Below are positions 55,084 to 61,864 of a DNA stretch of 64,000 bases, piece by piece (the first letter of the stretch is position 1; every line of letters begins with the position of its first letter). Source of the DNA: Pseudomonas sp. B33.4 (GTDB lineage: Bacteria; Pseudomonadota; Gammaproteobacteria; Pseudomonadales; Pseudomonadaceae). Under the pieces are notes generated by a model. It saw only the letters and a program-made list of their open reading frames with translations. It did not search any database and had not been told where the DNA came from. The DNA lies in assembly GCF_034555375.1 (NCBI RefSeq), contig NZ_CP140706.1, positions 2,595,001 through 2,659,000 on the forward strand, in the 5' to 3' direction. The position numbers were made by a program, and so were the translations under genes.

Positions 55084-55162
55084 GGGGACAGACCACGTTT
55101 AGAAAGGAGTAAATGGGGACAGACCACGTTTAGAAAGCACTCTGAAAACGTGGTCTGGCCCC
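55084..55162 (+). repeat. CDI-region palindrome with extra tandem left arm
   Basis: A left arm at 55084-55105, then a full copy at 55115-55162 (right arm ...GGTCTGGCCCC) and TTTTTA. Confidence 0.88.
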
Positions 55163-55166
55163 TTTT

Positions 55167-55373
55167 TACCCTCTGAAAGATGGCTTGAGTGTTATCGTGC
55201 AAGTTCCCGCGGGGCAACAAAGACACTTTCTTATAGTTGACGGTGTCAAGTCTGTTGGAGGCGTGAATTATTATATGGCGCGGGATTCATTAGCCGGCCC
55301 TAGAGGTGTCATGCAAGGACTGCTGGATGGTGCAATGTCAGGCGGTGTTAATGCAATTGTTATAGGAAAATAG
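55167..55373 (+). pseudogene. Orphan tail of a papain/C39-like toxin
   Basis: Frame from the palindrome: LKDGLSVIVQVPAGQQRHFL, IVDGVKSVGGVNYYMARDSL, AGPRGVMQGLLDGAMSGGVN then AIVIGK. The RHFLIVDGV ... RDSLAGPRGV pattern resembles the His/Asp half of papain-fold (C39-like) toxins; the Cys half is missing. Tentative. Confidence 0.5.
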
Positions 55374-55375
55374 TC

Positions 55376-55447
55376 ATGGGTGCTGGCGACGTTATTGAGT
55401 TGGAAGGGCAGTTGGTCATTATTGATTTTAAGCTTTTCCTCGCGAAT
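55376..55447 (+). pseudogene. Truncated immunity gene
   Basis: ATG 2 nt after the toxin-tail stop: MGAGDVIELEGQLVIIDFKL, then the palindrome at 55452 ends the gene. Confidence 0.5.
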
Positions 55448-55451
55448 AAAT

Positions 55452-55499
55452 GGGGACAGACCACGTTTAGAAAGCACTCTGAAAACGTGGTCTGTCCCC
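55452..55499 (+). repeat. CDI-region palindrome (REPIN), consensus copy
   Basis: Exact consensus arms and centre, TTTTTA after. Confidence 0.92.
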
Positions 55500-55511
55500 T
55501 TTTTACCTTTT

Positions 55512-55577
55512 TACCCCTATGAATATGGTCCAGGCTATGGCTCCAATGGGAAAGAGACGAGGGTCAACAGTGATTAG
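55512..55577 (+). pseudogene. Second copy of the YEYGPGYGSNGKET toxin tail
   Basis: YPYEYGPGYGSNGKETRVNS then D and stop; one residue differs in the shared part from 51601 (V for I). Confidence 0.6.
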
Positions 55578-55647
55578 TCTTCCAGAGTTGAATGAATTGC
55601 TTATTGCTCACAATTGCTTACATGCAATTAGTATTGAGTTGGGGTAA
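55570..55647 (+). pseudogene. Immunity gene (copy of 51668) cut by RAYT element 2
   Basis: GTG start, ISLPELNELLIAHNCLHAIS then IELG, identical to the intact gene up to the point where the transposase element begins. Confidence 0.75.
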
Positions 55648-56474
55648 AAGGGGGCAGACCACGTTTAACGTAATTGACTGCAACAATAGGTAAAAATTTG
55701 CCGTCATTTGTGCTGTGCGGCCCGCTAAGCTTTCAGTTCGACCAATTGAAAGGATTCATCGATGCCGCGTAGACCCCGAGTTTTGATACCAGGCGTACCA
55801 TTGCACTTGATTCAGCGAGGAAACAATAGATCTGTCTGTTTTTTTACCGAGGAAGATTACCTTTTTTATTTGGAGCTTTTGGTCGAGCAGGCTTCTAAAA
55901 ATGATTGTGATATTCATGCTTGGTGCTTAATGACCAATCACGTTCATTTGTTAGTCAGTCCTCATAATGCCAACAGCGCAAGCCTGCTGATGAAAGGTGT
56001 CGGGCAGCGATACGTCCAATATATAAATCGTACGTATAGTCGCAGCGGAAGTTTGTGGGAAGGCCGGTTTCGTTCATGCCTTGTTGAGAGTGAACGATAT
56101 TTGTTGTGCTGTTATCGATACATCGAAATGAATCCCGTCAGAGCGAAAATGGTAAATCACCCGGCAGAATATCGCTGGTCAAGTTACCGTGTTAACGCAC
56201 AATCAGAGCGATCACACACTGTTACTCCTCATGCTCAGTATTTGGCGCTTGGAGGGCAGGGCGGGCAGCCGGCAGATGCTTACCGCGAACTGTTCAAAAA
56301 TGATTTAGAATCAGAATTGGTTGACCAGATTCGTGACGCGACCAATGGAAATAATGTTTTTGGCGGTTCAAAGTTTGCTGTTGATGTCGAGGCAATGATC
56401 GGTCGTCGCGTGCAGCGAGGGAGCCCGGGGCGGCCAAAAAAATCGACCATCTAGTGAAAACGTGGTCTGTCCCC
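55648..56474 (+). mobile_element. RAYT element 2 bounded by palindrome arms
   Basis: Left border GGGGGCAGACCACGTTTA (from 55650), right border AAAACGTGGTCTGTCCCC (56457-56474). The leader and gene match element 1. Inserted in an immunity gene, as element 1 is. Confidence 0.8.
55762..56454 (+). CDS. REP-associated tyrosine transposase (RAYT), copy 2
   Basis: Same 230-residue protein as 49128: HUH motif TNHVHLLVSP and Tyr region RYVQYINRTYSRSG. Four base differences were seen (CTA/CTT, ACT/ACC, CAT/CAC, GAC/GAT), all silent, suggesting the protein is kept under selection or by conversion. Confidence 0.92.
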   Translation: MPRRPRVLIPGVPLHLIQRGNNRSVCFFTEEDYLFYLELLVEQASKNDCDIHAWCLMTNHVHLLVSPHNANSASLLMKGVGQRYVQYINRTYSRSGSLWEGRFRSCLVESERYLLCCYRYIEMNPVRAKMVNHPAEYRWSSYRVNAQSERSHTVTPHAQYLALGGQGGQPADAYRELFKNDLESELVDQIRDATNGNNVFGGSKFAVDVEAMIGRRVQRGSPGRPKKSTI

Positions 56475-56494
56475 ATTTTTTTGTCCCCATTTTT

Positions 56495-56620
56495 TCCTGC
56501 GGAGAAAATATAACCGTTCACTACCAGTATAACTCCGTTACCGGTAAAGCATATGATATGAAAATTACCACCCCGCAGCAGCTGCCGCCTGCGCTGCAGC
56601 CTGGAAGAACTATTGAGTGA
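56495..56620 (+). pseudogene. Orphan toxin tail
   Basis: Frame after the RAYT element: ENITVHYQYNSVTGKAYDMK then ITTPQQLPPALQPGRTIE and stop. VTGKAYDMKITTPQ is in the style of a polymorphic-toxin end. Confidence 0.55.
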
Positions 56621-56627
56621 TGCTGAT

Positions 56628-56921
56628 ATGATTGTTCGAGAAAATGGGCGGGAAAAGCCTGTGCAGGTGTTTGGAATTTACTGGATAGAGAACGAGCGCT
56701 TTTACTGGGTAATTCCCTATGATGGCTACGGTGGACTGATGGTACTCAGTGAAAAAGAGGTCAATATTATTGATTCTTCTTTGTCGAATGATCTTATTCT
56801 TTGCAAGGATGCGGATGGGGGGGACATGATTCTGCATTGGGCAGCGCAAGATTTGATTGAAGATCTCGTGGAGCGAGACCCACTAGCAATGGTTGAGTTC
56901 TTAGGGCGAATAAAAAATTAA
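56628..56921 (+). CDS. Orphan immunity protein (97 aa)
   Basis: MIVRENGREKPVQVFGIYWI...ending PLAMVEFLGRIKN, immediately after the toxin tail. Beta-rich acidic protein, intact. A TTG at 56613, overlapping the tail stop, would add five residues. Family not recognised. Confidence 0.6.
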   Translation: MIVRENGREKPVQVFGIYWIENERFYWVIPYDGYGGLMVLSEKEVNIIDSSLSNDLILCKDADGGDMILHWAAQDLIEDLVERDPLAMVEFLGRIKN

Positions 56922-56931
56922 GCAGATAAAT

Positions 56932-56993
56932 GGGGACAGATAAATGGGGACAGACCACATTTAGAAAGCGCTCTGAAAACGGGGTCTGTCCCC
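56932..56993 (+). repeat. CDI-region palindrome with partial tandem left arm
   Basis: A partial arm at 56932, then a full copy at 56946-56993 with arms CACATTT and AAACGGGGTCTGTCCCC changed, then TTTTTA. Confidence 0.88.
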
Positions 56994-57002
56994 TTTTTAC
57001 CC

Positions 57003-57055
57003 CAGAGAGGACTATTTTATGCGCTTCTTTGAAATGCCTTTCGCTTGGGTCGAGC
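57003..57055 (+). pseudogene. Second copy of the MRFFEMPFAWVE gene start
   Basis: Same leader, ribosome site and first 12 codons as at 47055. It is cut here by the RAYT remnant. Confidence 0.5.
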
Positions 57056-57059
57056 TTGG

Positions 57060-57190
57060 GGGTAAAGGGGGAGAGATCACGTTTAATGTAGTTGACTGCA
57101 ATAATACGTAAAAATTTGCCGTCATTTGTGCTGTGCGGCCCGCTAAGCTTTCAGTTCGACCAATTGAAAGGATTCACCGATGCCGCGTGA
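57060..57190 (+). pseudogene. RAYT element 3, only leader and three codons left
   Basis: Altered left arm (GGGGGAGAGATCACGTTTA), the RAYT leader with a few changes, GAAAGGA, ATG and MPR; then a palindrome replaces the gene. Confidence 0.75.
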
Positions 57191-57197
57191 TGTAAAT

Positions 57198-57245
57198 GGG
57201 GACAGACCACGTTTAGACAGAACTCCGAAAACGTGGTCTGTCCCC
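57198..57245 (+). repeat. CDI-region palindrome (REPIN)
   Basis: Full copy with centre AGACAGAACTCCGA, CGTTTTT after. It joins the RAYT remnant to the IS4 fragment. Confidence 0.9.
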
Positions 57246-57800
57246 GTTTTTCCTCCTTATCCGCGCGACGTAATACCAGCCCTGCGCGGCGACAGCCTTC
57301 ATCCACGGTCGCCGAAAACCCGCATCGGTGACCAGAATCGGGACGCAGTCATCTGGTAGCAATTCGGCCAGCGTTTTGAGTAGGCGGTTTTGATACTTGG
57401 GACAGCTCTCGTGCTCATGAACGCTTTCATAAACAGGAAATGAGCGCCCCGCCAGAGGGATCGATGCTCTTAGCAAAAAGGCTGTGCCTGAAGCGTCAAT
57501 TCGAGACCAGTCGACCAGGATCAAAGGATGCTTCAACGAACCCAGCAATGCCCGAAGCATTACCCAATAGAACAATGGACGCTCTGATCTCAAGTGTTGA
57601 TTTCCCAGCAACCGATCCACGCGCTTGATTGAATGCTTGGGGTAAGCGTGCCCCGTCATGAAGCGACCAAGAGCGGTCAGCGTCAGGCGACGTCCATGCA
57701 GTAACGAACTGACACAACTCATTACTGATGTCAGGCGGCGAGAATGGATAGAGGGCAGTGCTTGAGCGAGCGCTCTGTGTAAAAATCGGATGGCCTGCAT
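57246..57800 (-). pseudogene. IS4-family transposase, N-terminal fragment
   Basis: From ATG 57800: MQAIRFLHRALAQALPSIHS, GRFMTGHAYPKHSIKRVDRL, LILVDWSRIDASGTAFLLRA (first DDE Asp) and ILVTDAGFRRPWMKAVAAQG (second Asp), then GWYYVARIR runs into the palindrome. The rest, including the DDE Glu region, is missing; a matching C-terminal piece lies at 52072. Confidence 0.85.
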
Positions 57801-57897
57801 GGGTTCGGTTTCTTGTATTTGTGTGGTGCAAACCAAGTTGCCGACTCATGCAGGTCTCTTCAATATTCCAACTTCTTGATTTTCTGTAAGAAAAATC

Positions 57898-57945
57898 GGG
57901 GATCCCTCAGGGACAGACCACATTTAGACAGGAGATAAATGGGGG
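57898..57945. repeat. Degenerate palindrome halves fused with the GGGATCCCTCAGGG motif
   Basis: GGGGATCCCTCAGGGACAG then ACCACATTTAGACAGG and a second left arm AAATGGGGGCAG. A third partner of the 31-kb and 48.7-kb remnants. Confidence 0.6.
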
Positions 57946-57983
57946 CAGATTCGTTATTCAGGTCGCTAAATTGAGAGGTGTAC

Positions 57984-58220
57984 GTGGCTATTTATATAGA
58001 GATGGACAAGGTTTTAGAGACTGAAGAGTATGTGGAATATACGTTTGGCCGGGGCGGCGATGTAGGTCTGATAAGGCTAGATAAAATAAAGGAAACTATA
58101 AGCGTCATAAAGGAATGCCCGTTGGATGTAAGCGGAAAATGGTCGGAAAGAGCGGGTGTGAAGCTCGCTCGGCTCTTCGTAAAAGGCGAGTATCCTGATA
58201 AGACCCAGTGGGCTTCTTGA
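57984..58220 (+). CDS. Orphan immunity-like protein (78 aa)
   Basis: GTG start with GAGAGG upstream: AIYIEMDKVLETEEYVEYTF...ending GEYPDKTQWAS. A ten-codon toxin-like tail (ADSLFRSLN, stop at 57974) precedes it right after the palindrome. Role inferred from the repeating tail-immunity layout. The gap 58221-58412 holds only a decayed motif (GTACAAGCCCTGGGGGACTC) and no gene. Confidence 0.5.
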   Translation: MAIYIEMDKVLETEEYVEYTFGRGGDVGLIRLDKIKETISVIKECPLDVSGKWSERAGVKLARLFVKGEYPDKTQWAS

Positions 58221-58412
58221 GAATGGATAGAAGGAAAATGGGATAAATGGGTACAAGCCCTGGGGGACTCCCCGTACTAATGGAGTTTTATCCCGGTTTG
58301 TTGCGTCTCTGCTGATTAGCGGAATAAGATGATTGATGATTTTAAGCCAGCCACATAAGTCTGATTGAAGGTTACATGGAACAGGTAGGAATGGGGGCGG
58401 GGGATCATAATT

Positions 58413-58814
58413 ATGTCATTATCAGCGATAATCATTTCATCAGAAAAGTTGACCACAGACGATTTTAAGGAAATCATCCTGGCACAGGGTGGGTTCGTGA
58501 GTTCCGGCATGCCTCATCGGGGCACCTTTGGTCAGGGCGATTCAAGCATCTGGTTGTCCTTGCATTCAAGAGATATTCTTGAAGAGTTTTATGATGCCGA
58601 AGATCTGCAGGAGTGGCAGGATGTTTTAGGAGACACTCCGCAGGTAATGATTGAGGTTGATCTGGATCATACTGAGCACGCCAAGTTGATGTATGTGGAG
58701 GTTTTTTTGAGCTTTGCGACGGCGTGCTCCTGTATATTAAATGACGTGGACGATGCTATTCTTTCGCGAAGCGCGGTTTATGCAAAATATAAAAACCTCT
58801 TAGGAGCGCCATAA
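58413..58814 (+). CDS. Small acidic protein, probable orphan immunity (133 aa)
   Basis: MSLSAIIISSEKLTTDDFKE...WLSLHSRDILEEFYDAEDLQ...ending YAKYKNLLGAP. Acidic, soluble, with the size and base composition of the other immunity genes here and flanked by palindrome remnants. Family not recognised. Confidence 0.5.
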   Translation: MSLSAIIISSEKLTTDDFKEIILAQGGFVSSGMPHRGTFGQGDSSIWLSLHSRDILEEFYDAEDLQEWQDVLGDTPQVMIEVDLDHTEHAKLMYVEVFLSFATACSCILNDVDDAILSRSAVYAKYKNLLGAP

Positions 58815-58846
58815 GGAAAGTGTCGGATTGGAAGCGGAGGATAAGT

Positions 58847-58893
58847 GGGGTAGAACACTTTTAGAGAATATTCCGAAAGCGCGCCGTGTCCCC
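58847..58893 (+). repeat. Diverged copy of the CDI-region palindrome
   Basis: GGGGTAGAACACTTTTAGAG...ATTCCGAAAGCGCGCCGTGT then CCCC. Many changes, so an old copy. Confidence 0.65.
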
Positions 58894-58921
58894 GCTACCC
58901 TTTATTGCATGTGGATTATAA

Positions 58922-59335
58922 ATGACGAAGACTTTTTTTTATTATCAATCGCTTCCTGACTCGATGCCTGTAGAAGATGTGGCAAAGGAGCTACATGAAC
59001 TGCTGATGGAGAAGTCTTTATCTGGAAAGTCAAAGCATGATTTTTTAGTGGCTTTGTTAGAGCTCAGTGATCGTCAGTGGCACACCTATGAACCGTTGTG
59101 CGAGCCACTAAAGACTCAAATTGAAAAAGTCTTGATCAGTGAGTGGGATGGGTTTGATTTCGAATTTGCTGAGGGATCGATCGTCGTTGCGGCAAACCTT
59201 GGGTTGGTTGGACTGTTTGACTTTATATCAAGCCAAAATATCAGTGAGCTGTCCTCAGAAGTAGCTATCGAGATCAAAGAGGCAATTACTGAGCTGGGTG
59301 ATAATATCGCTGATCCGTACAGTGGTATGAAATAA
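58922..59335 (+). CDS. Small acidic helical protein, probable orphan immunity (137 aa)
   Basis: MTKTFFYYQSLPDSMPVEDV...ending GDNIADPYSGMK. Mostly helical, acidic, like helical immunity proteins. It starts about 25 nt after the old palindrome. Family not recognised. Confidence 0.5.
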   Translation: MTKTFFYYQSLPDSMPVEDVAKELHELLMEKSLSGKSKHDFLVALLELSDRQWHTYEPLCEPLKTQIEKVLISEWDGFDFEFAEGSIVVAANLGLVGLFDFISSQNISELSSEVAIEIKEAITELGDNIADPYSGMK

Positions 59336-59339
59336 ATGC

Positions 59340-59385
59340 GGGTAGACCATGTTTAGCGAATATTTAGAAACGTCGGCTGACCCCG
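59340..59385 (+). repeat. Diverged copy of the CDI-region palindrome
   Basis: GCGGGTAGACCATGTTTAGC...GAAACGTCGGCTGACCCC followed by GTTTTTC. It is the last copy on the right. Confidence 0.65.
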
Positions 59386-59400
59386 TTTTTCACCGTTTTC

Positions 59401-59460
59401 CAGGTCAACGTAGCCTCATCGGAGCCTGAGCCATTTGAAATTACACATTCATTTCCCTGA
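59401..59460 (+). pseudogene. Possible toxin tail
   Basis: Frame after the last palindrome: QVNVASSEPEPFEITHSFP and stop, overlapping the next gene start. Confidence 0.35.
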
Positions 59461-59797
59461 CAACCTCATTTCCGATAATTTGCTCAGACAGCAACGGATT
59501 CCCTGCCTTTGCAAGGTTTCAACGCAGTTCGAAATTTCCTTCTCGGATACGGTCCCTGAGTCATCCGGGATCGTATCGGGCTGGAGTCGTGAGGAACTGG
59601 AACGACGGGCGGTCGCCGGGGCGGGTGGTCAATACACTCACTATGCCAATAGTCTGATTACGTTAAGTAAAATTAGCGAAGGCCTTTATCAAATCATTGA
59701 TCTTGAAATGTTCTACCGAAGCTTTGGTTGGTGCGCTGTTTTCCGGGATGGACAATACGCACCCGCAGGAAATTTCTGGGACGATGAACCCGCGTAA
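59435..59797 (+). CDS. Probable orphan immunity protein (120 aa), last of the array
   Basis: TTG start overlapping a short toxin-like tail; KLHIHFPDNLISDNLLRQQR...GGQYTHYANSLI...FYRSFGWCAVFRDGQYAPAG. Intact, followed by a strong terminator that ends the CDI region. Family not recognised. Confidence 0.5.
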   Translation: MKLHIHFPDNLISDNLLRQQRIPCLCKVSTQFEISFSDTVPESSGIVSGWSREELERRAVAGAGGQYTHYANSLITLSKISEGLYQIIDLEMFYRSFGWCAVFRDGQYAPAGNFWDDEPA

Positions 59798-59801
59798 CAC
59801 T

Positions 59802-59831
59802 AAAACGCCCCGAACTCTGCCGGGGCGTTTT
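59802..59831 (+). terminator. Rho-independent terminator closing the CDI array
   Basis: AAAACGCCCCG / CGGGGCGTTTT stem with an 8-nt loop, followed by T-rich sequence; it can also end the convergent monooxygenase gene. Confidence 0.85.
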
Positions 59832-59858
59832 CATTTACCGGGCCGAGCCAGTAAGCGG

Positions 59859-60902
59859 TTACCGAAACGCCGGCACCACATGCTTGATAAACAGCTCCAA
59901 CGACTTCTTCTTCTCCTCATGCGGCAAGCTGTTGTCACACCAGAAACTGAACTCGTCCACCCCCAGTTCCTGGTAGTACTTGATCCGCGGAATGATCTCT
60001 TCCGGCGTCCCGATCATCGCCGTCTTGTGCAAACTCTCCAGCTCAAACTCCGGACGCCCGGCAAATTTCTCTTCCGGGCTTGGCGCGAGGAAGCCGTTGA
60101 CCGGGGTTTGCTTGTTGCCGAACCACGCATCGAAGGTGCGATAGAAACGTGAGATGGCTTTCGCGCCGACTTTCCAGCCATCCGGGTTGTCAGCGGTGTG
60201 CACGTGGGTGTGACGCAGCACCATCAGTTGCGGGCGTGGCACGTCGGGGTTGTTGTCCAGCGCAGTCTGGAACTTGTTCTTCAGGTCGAGGACTTCTTCG
60301 TCGCCCTTCATCAGCGGCGTGACCATCACGTTGCAGCCGTTGGCCACGGCGAAGTTGTGCGAATCCGGGTCGCGGGCGGCGATCCACATCGGCGGGTTCG
60401 GCTGCTGGATCGGCTTCGGTACGCTGGTCGAGGTGGGGAATTTCCAGATGTCGCCGTCGTGGGCGTAGTCGCCTTGCCACAGGGCGCGGACCACCGGGAC
60501 CATTTCCCGCAGTGCCTGACCGCCGGATGAGGCAGGCATACCGCCGGCCATGCGATCGAATTCAACCTGATAGGCGCCACGGGCCAGGCCGACTTCCATG
60601 CGGCCGTTGCTGATCACGTCGAGCAACGCGCATTCACCGGCAACCCGCAGCGGATGCCAGAACGGCGCGATGATGGTGCCGGCGCCGAGGTGGATGGTGG
60701 TGGTTTTGGCGGCGAGGTAGGCGAGCAATGGCATCGGGCTCGGCGAAATGGTGTATTCCATGGCGTGGTGTTCGCCGATCCATACGGTGCTGAAACCGCC
60801 GGTCTCGGCCATCAGGGTCAGTTCGGTGAGGTCTTCGAACAGTTGGCGGTGGCTGACGCTTTCGTCCCAGCGTTCCATGTGGATGAACAGGGAAAATTTC
60901 AT
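59859..60902 (-). CDS. LLM-class (luciferase-like) flavin-dependent monooxygenase
   Basis: A 347-residue bacterial-luciferase-family protein: MKFSLFIHMERWDE, WIGEHHAMEYTISPSPMPLL, LGAGTIIAPFWHPLRVAGEC and GRMEVGLARGAYQVEFDRMA mark the TIM barrel and FMNH2 site. Two-component LLM enzymes need a flavin reductase, which is the next gene on the same strand. Oxidised substrate unknown; the permease nearby hints at a nitrogen heterocycle (inference). Confidence 0.85.
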   Translation of the reverse strand: MKFSLFIHMERWDESVSHRQLFEDLTELTLMAETGGFSTVWIGEHHAMEYTISPSPMPLLAYLAAKTTTIHLGAGTIIAPFWHPLRVAGECALLDVISNGRMEVGLARGAYQVEFDRMAGGMPASSGGQALREMVPVVRALWQGDYAHDGDIWKFPTSTSVPKPIQQPNPPMWIAARDPDSHNFAVANGCNVMVTPLMKGDEEVLDLKNKFQTALDNNPDVPRPQLMVLRHTHVHTADNPDGWKVGAKAISRFYRTFDAWFGNKQTPVNGFLAPSPEEKFAGRPEFELESLHKTAMIGTPEEIIPRIKYYQELGVDEFSFWCDNSLPHEEKKKSLELFIKHVVPAFR

Positions 60903-60942
60903 GACGCTTCCTCGGATCTTTTGTTGTTGAGGCTACAAAACT

Positions 60943-61031
60943 TGTAGGAGTGAGCCTGCTCGCGATGGCGGTGTGTCAGAAAACATATCGACATCGGATA
61001 AATCGCTATCGCGAGCAGGCTCACTCCTACA
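60943..61031. repeat. Pseudomonas REP pair (inverted)
   Basis: TGTAGGAGTGAGCCTGCTCG...and its reverse complement, arms about 24 bp, between the monooxygenase and flavin reductase genes. Confidence 0.88.
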
Positions 61032-61054
61032 GTTGAATTGTGCGGGGCTGACGA

Positions 61055-61540
61055 TCAGGCCAGGACGGGCAGGGCGCCCATCTTGCCGTGGCAATACACC
61101 AGCGGCCCGGCGATTTGCTCGGGGACGATCAGGTTCTTCACCGCGCCGACCATGATGGCGTGGTCGCCACCTTCATATTCGCGCCACAGCTCACATTCGA
61201 TGATAGCCGTCGCGTTGGCCAGGATCGGGTTACCCAGTTCGCTCAAGGTCCACTCGATGCCTTGGGCCTTGTCCTTGCCTTTGCGGGCGAAGGCGTAGGC
61301 CTCGCTCTGCTGACCGCCGGAGAGAACGTGAATGGCAAAGCGCTTGTTCTTGATCAGCACCGGATAGGAATCGGAACTGTAGTTGGGGCAGAACAGCACC
61401 AGCGCCGGGTCCATCGACAGCGAGCTGAAGGCGCTGGCAGTCAGGCCGACGATCTGACCGTCATCGTCCAGGGTGGTGATAACGGTTACGCCGGACGGGA
61501 ACGAGCCCATGACTTGTTTGTAGATGGCGGCATCGATCAT
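61055..61540 (-). CDS. Flavin reductase (HpaC/RutF-like)
   Basis: A 161-residue FMN-binding split-barrel protein: FPSGVTVITTLDDDGQIVGL, TASAFSSLSMDPALVLFCPN and YCHGKMGAL are typical of flavin reductases that feed FMNH2 to monooxygenases. GAGGA precedes the start at 61540; the longer frame is rejected. It probably supplies the LLM enzyme downstream, with a REP in between. Confidence 0.88.
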   Translation of the reverse strand: MIDAAIYKQVMGSFPSGVTVITTLDDDGQIVGLTASAFSSLSMDPALVLFCPNYSSDSYPVLIKNKRFAIHVLSGGQQSEAYAFARKGKDKAQGIEWTLSELGNPILANATAIIECELWREYEGGDHAIMVGAVKNLIVPEQIAGPLVYCHGKMGALPVLA

Positions 61541-61591
61541 TGGTCGGTCCTCGGGTGTTGTGACGCTGTTTTTATGTGTTTGTTGGTCTGA

Positions 61592-61601
61592 TGGTATACC
61601 A
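61592..61601. promoter_or_regulatory. Palindrome TGGTATACCA in the divergent promoter region
   Basis: A perfect 10-bp palindrome 52 bp upstream of the flavin reductase start; GntR-like regulators use sites of this look. A related ACCATAATATGGT lies at 61771. Confidence 0.4.
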
Positions 61602-61770
61602 GTATTCAATCTTTGCAAGGGCTTTTAAGCTGAACCGATAAACGTGCCGCGTTCGTCGGAAACTCAGCATTTACGGGGCTTTCGGCTGGTCTGCAGGCCA
61701 CGGTTTCAGCGAGGATGGCGTATCAGCTGGCGTCGTAAACTACGGATCAGTCTTGTGAATTGTTTGGAAT

Positions 61771-61783
61771 ACCATAATATGGT
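61771..61783. promoter_or_regulatory. Palindrome ACCATAATATGGT before the second permease
   Basis: A 13-bp palindrome with odd centre about 80 bp upstream of the permease. With 61592 it may form a shared operator pair. No gene is seen in 61541-61858. Confidence 0.4.
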
Positions 61784-61864
61784 CTGCATCTGAGGGACGA
61801 CCAAAGAGTCCCCCCGGTTTGGCTTCATACAAAGATAAGAACAGACAAACTCGAGTTCATGCAT

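Noticed and set aside
44369..57245. CRISPR-like regularly repeated 48-bp sequence
   Set aside because: Spacing varies from about 300 to over 2000 bp, units are long palindromes and intervals are coding; no cas genes.
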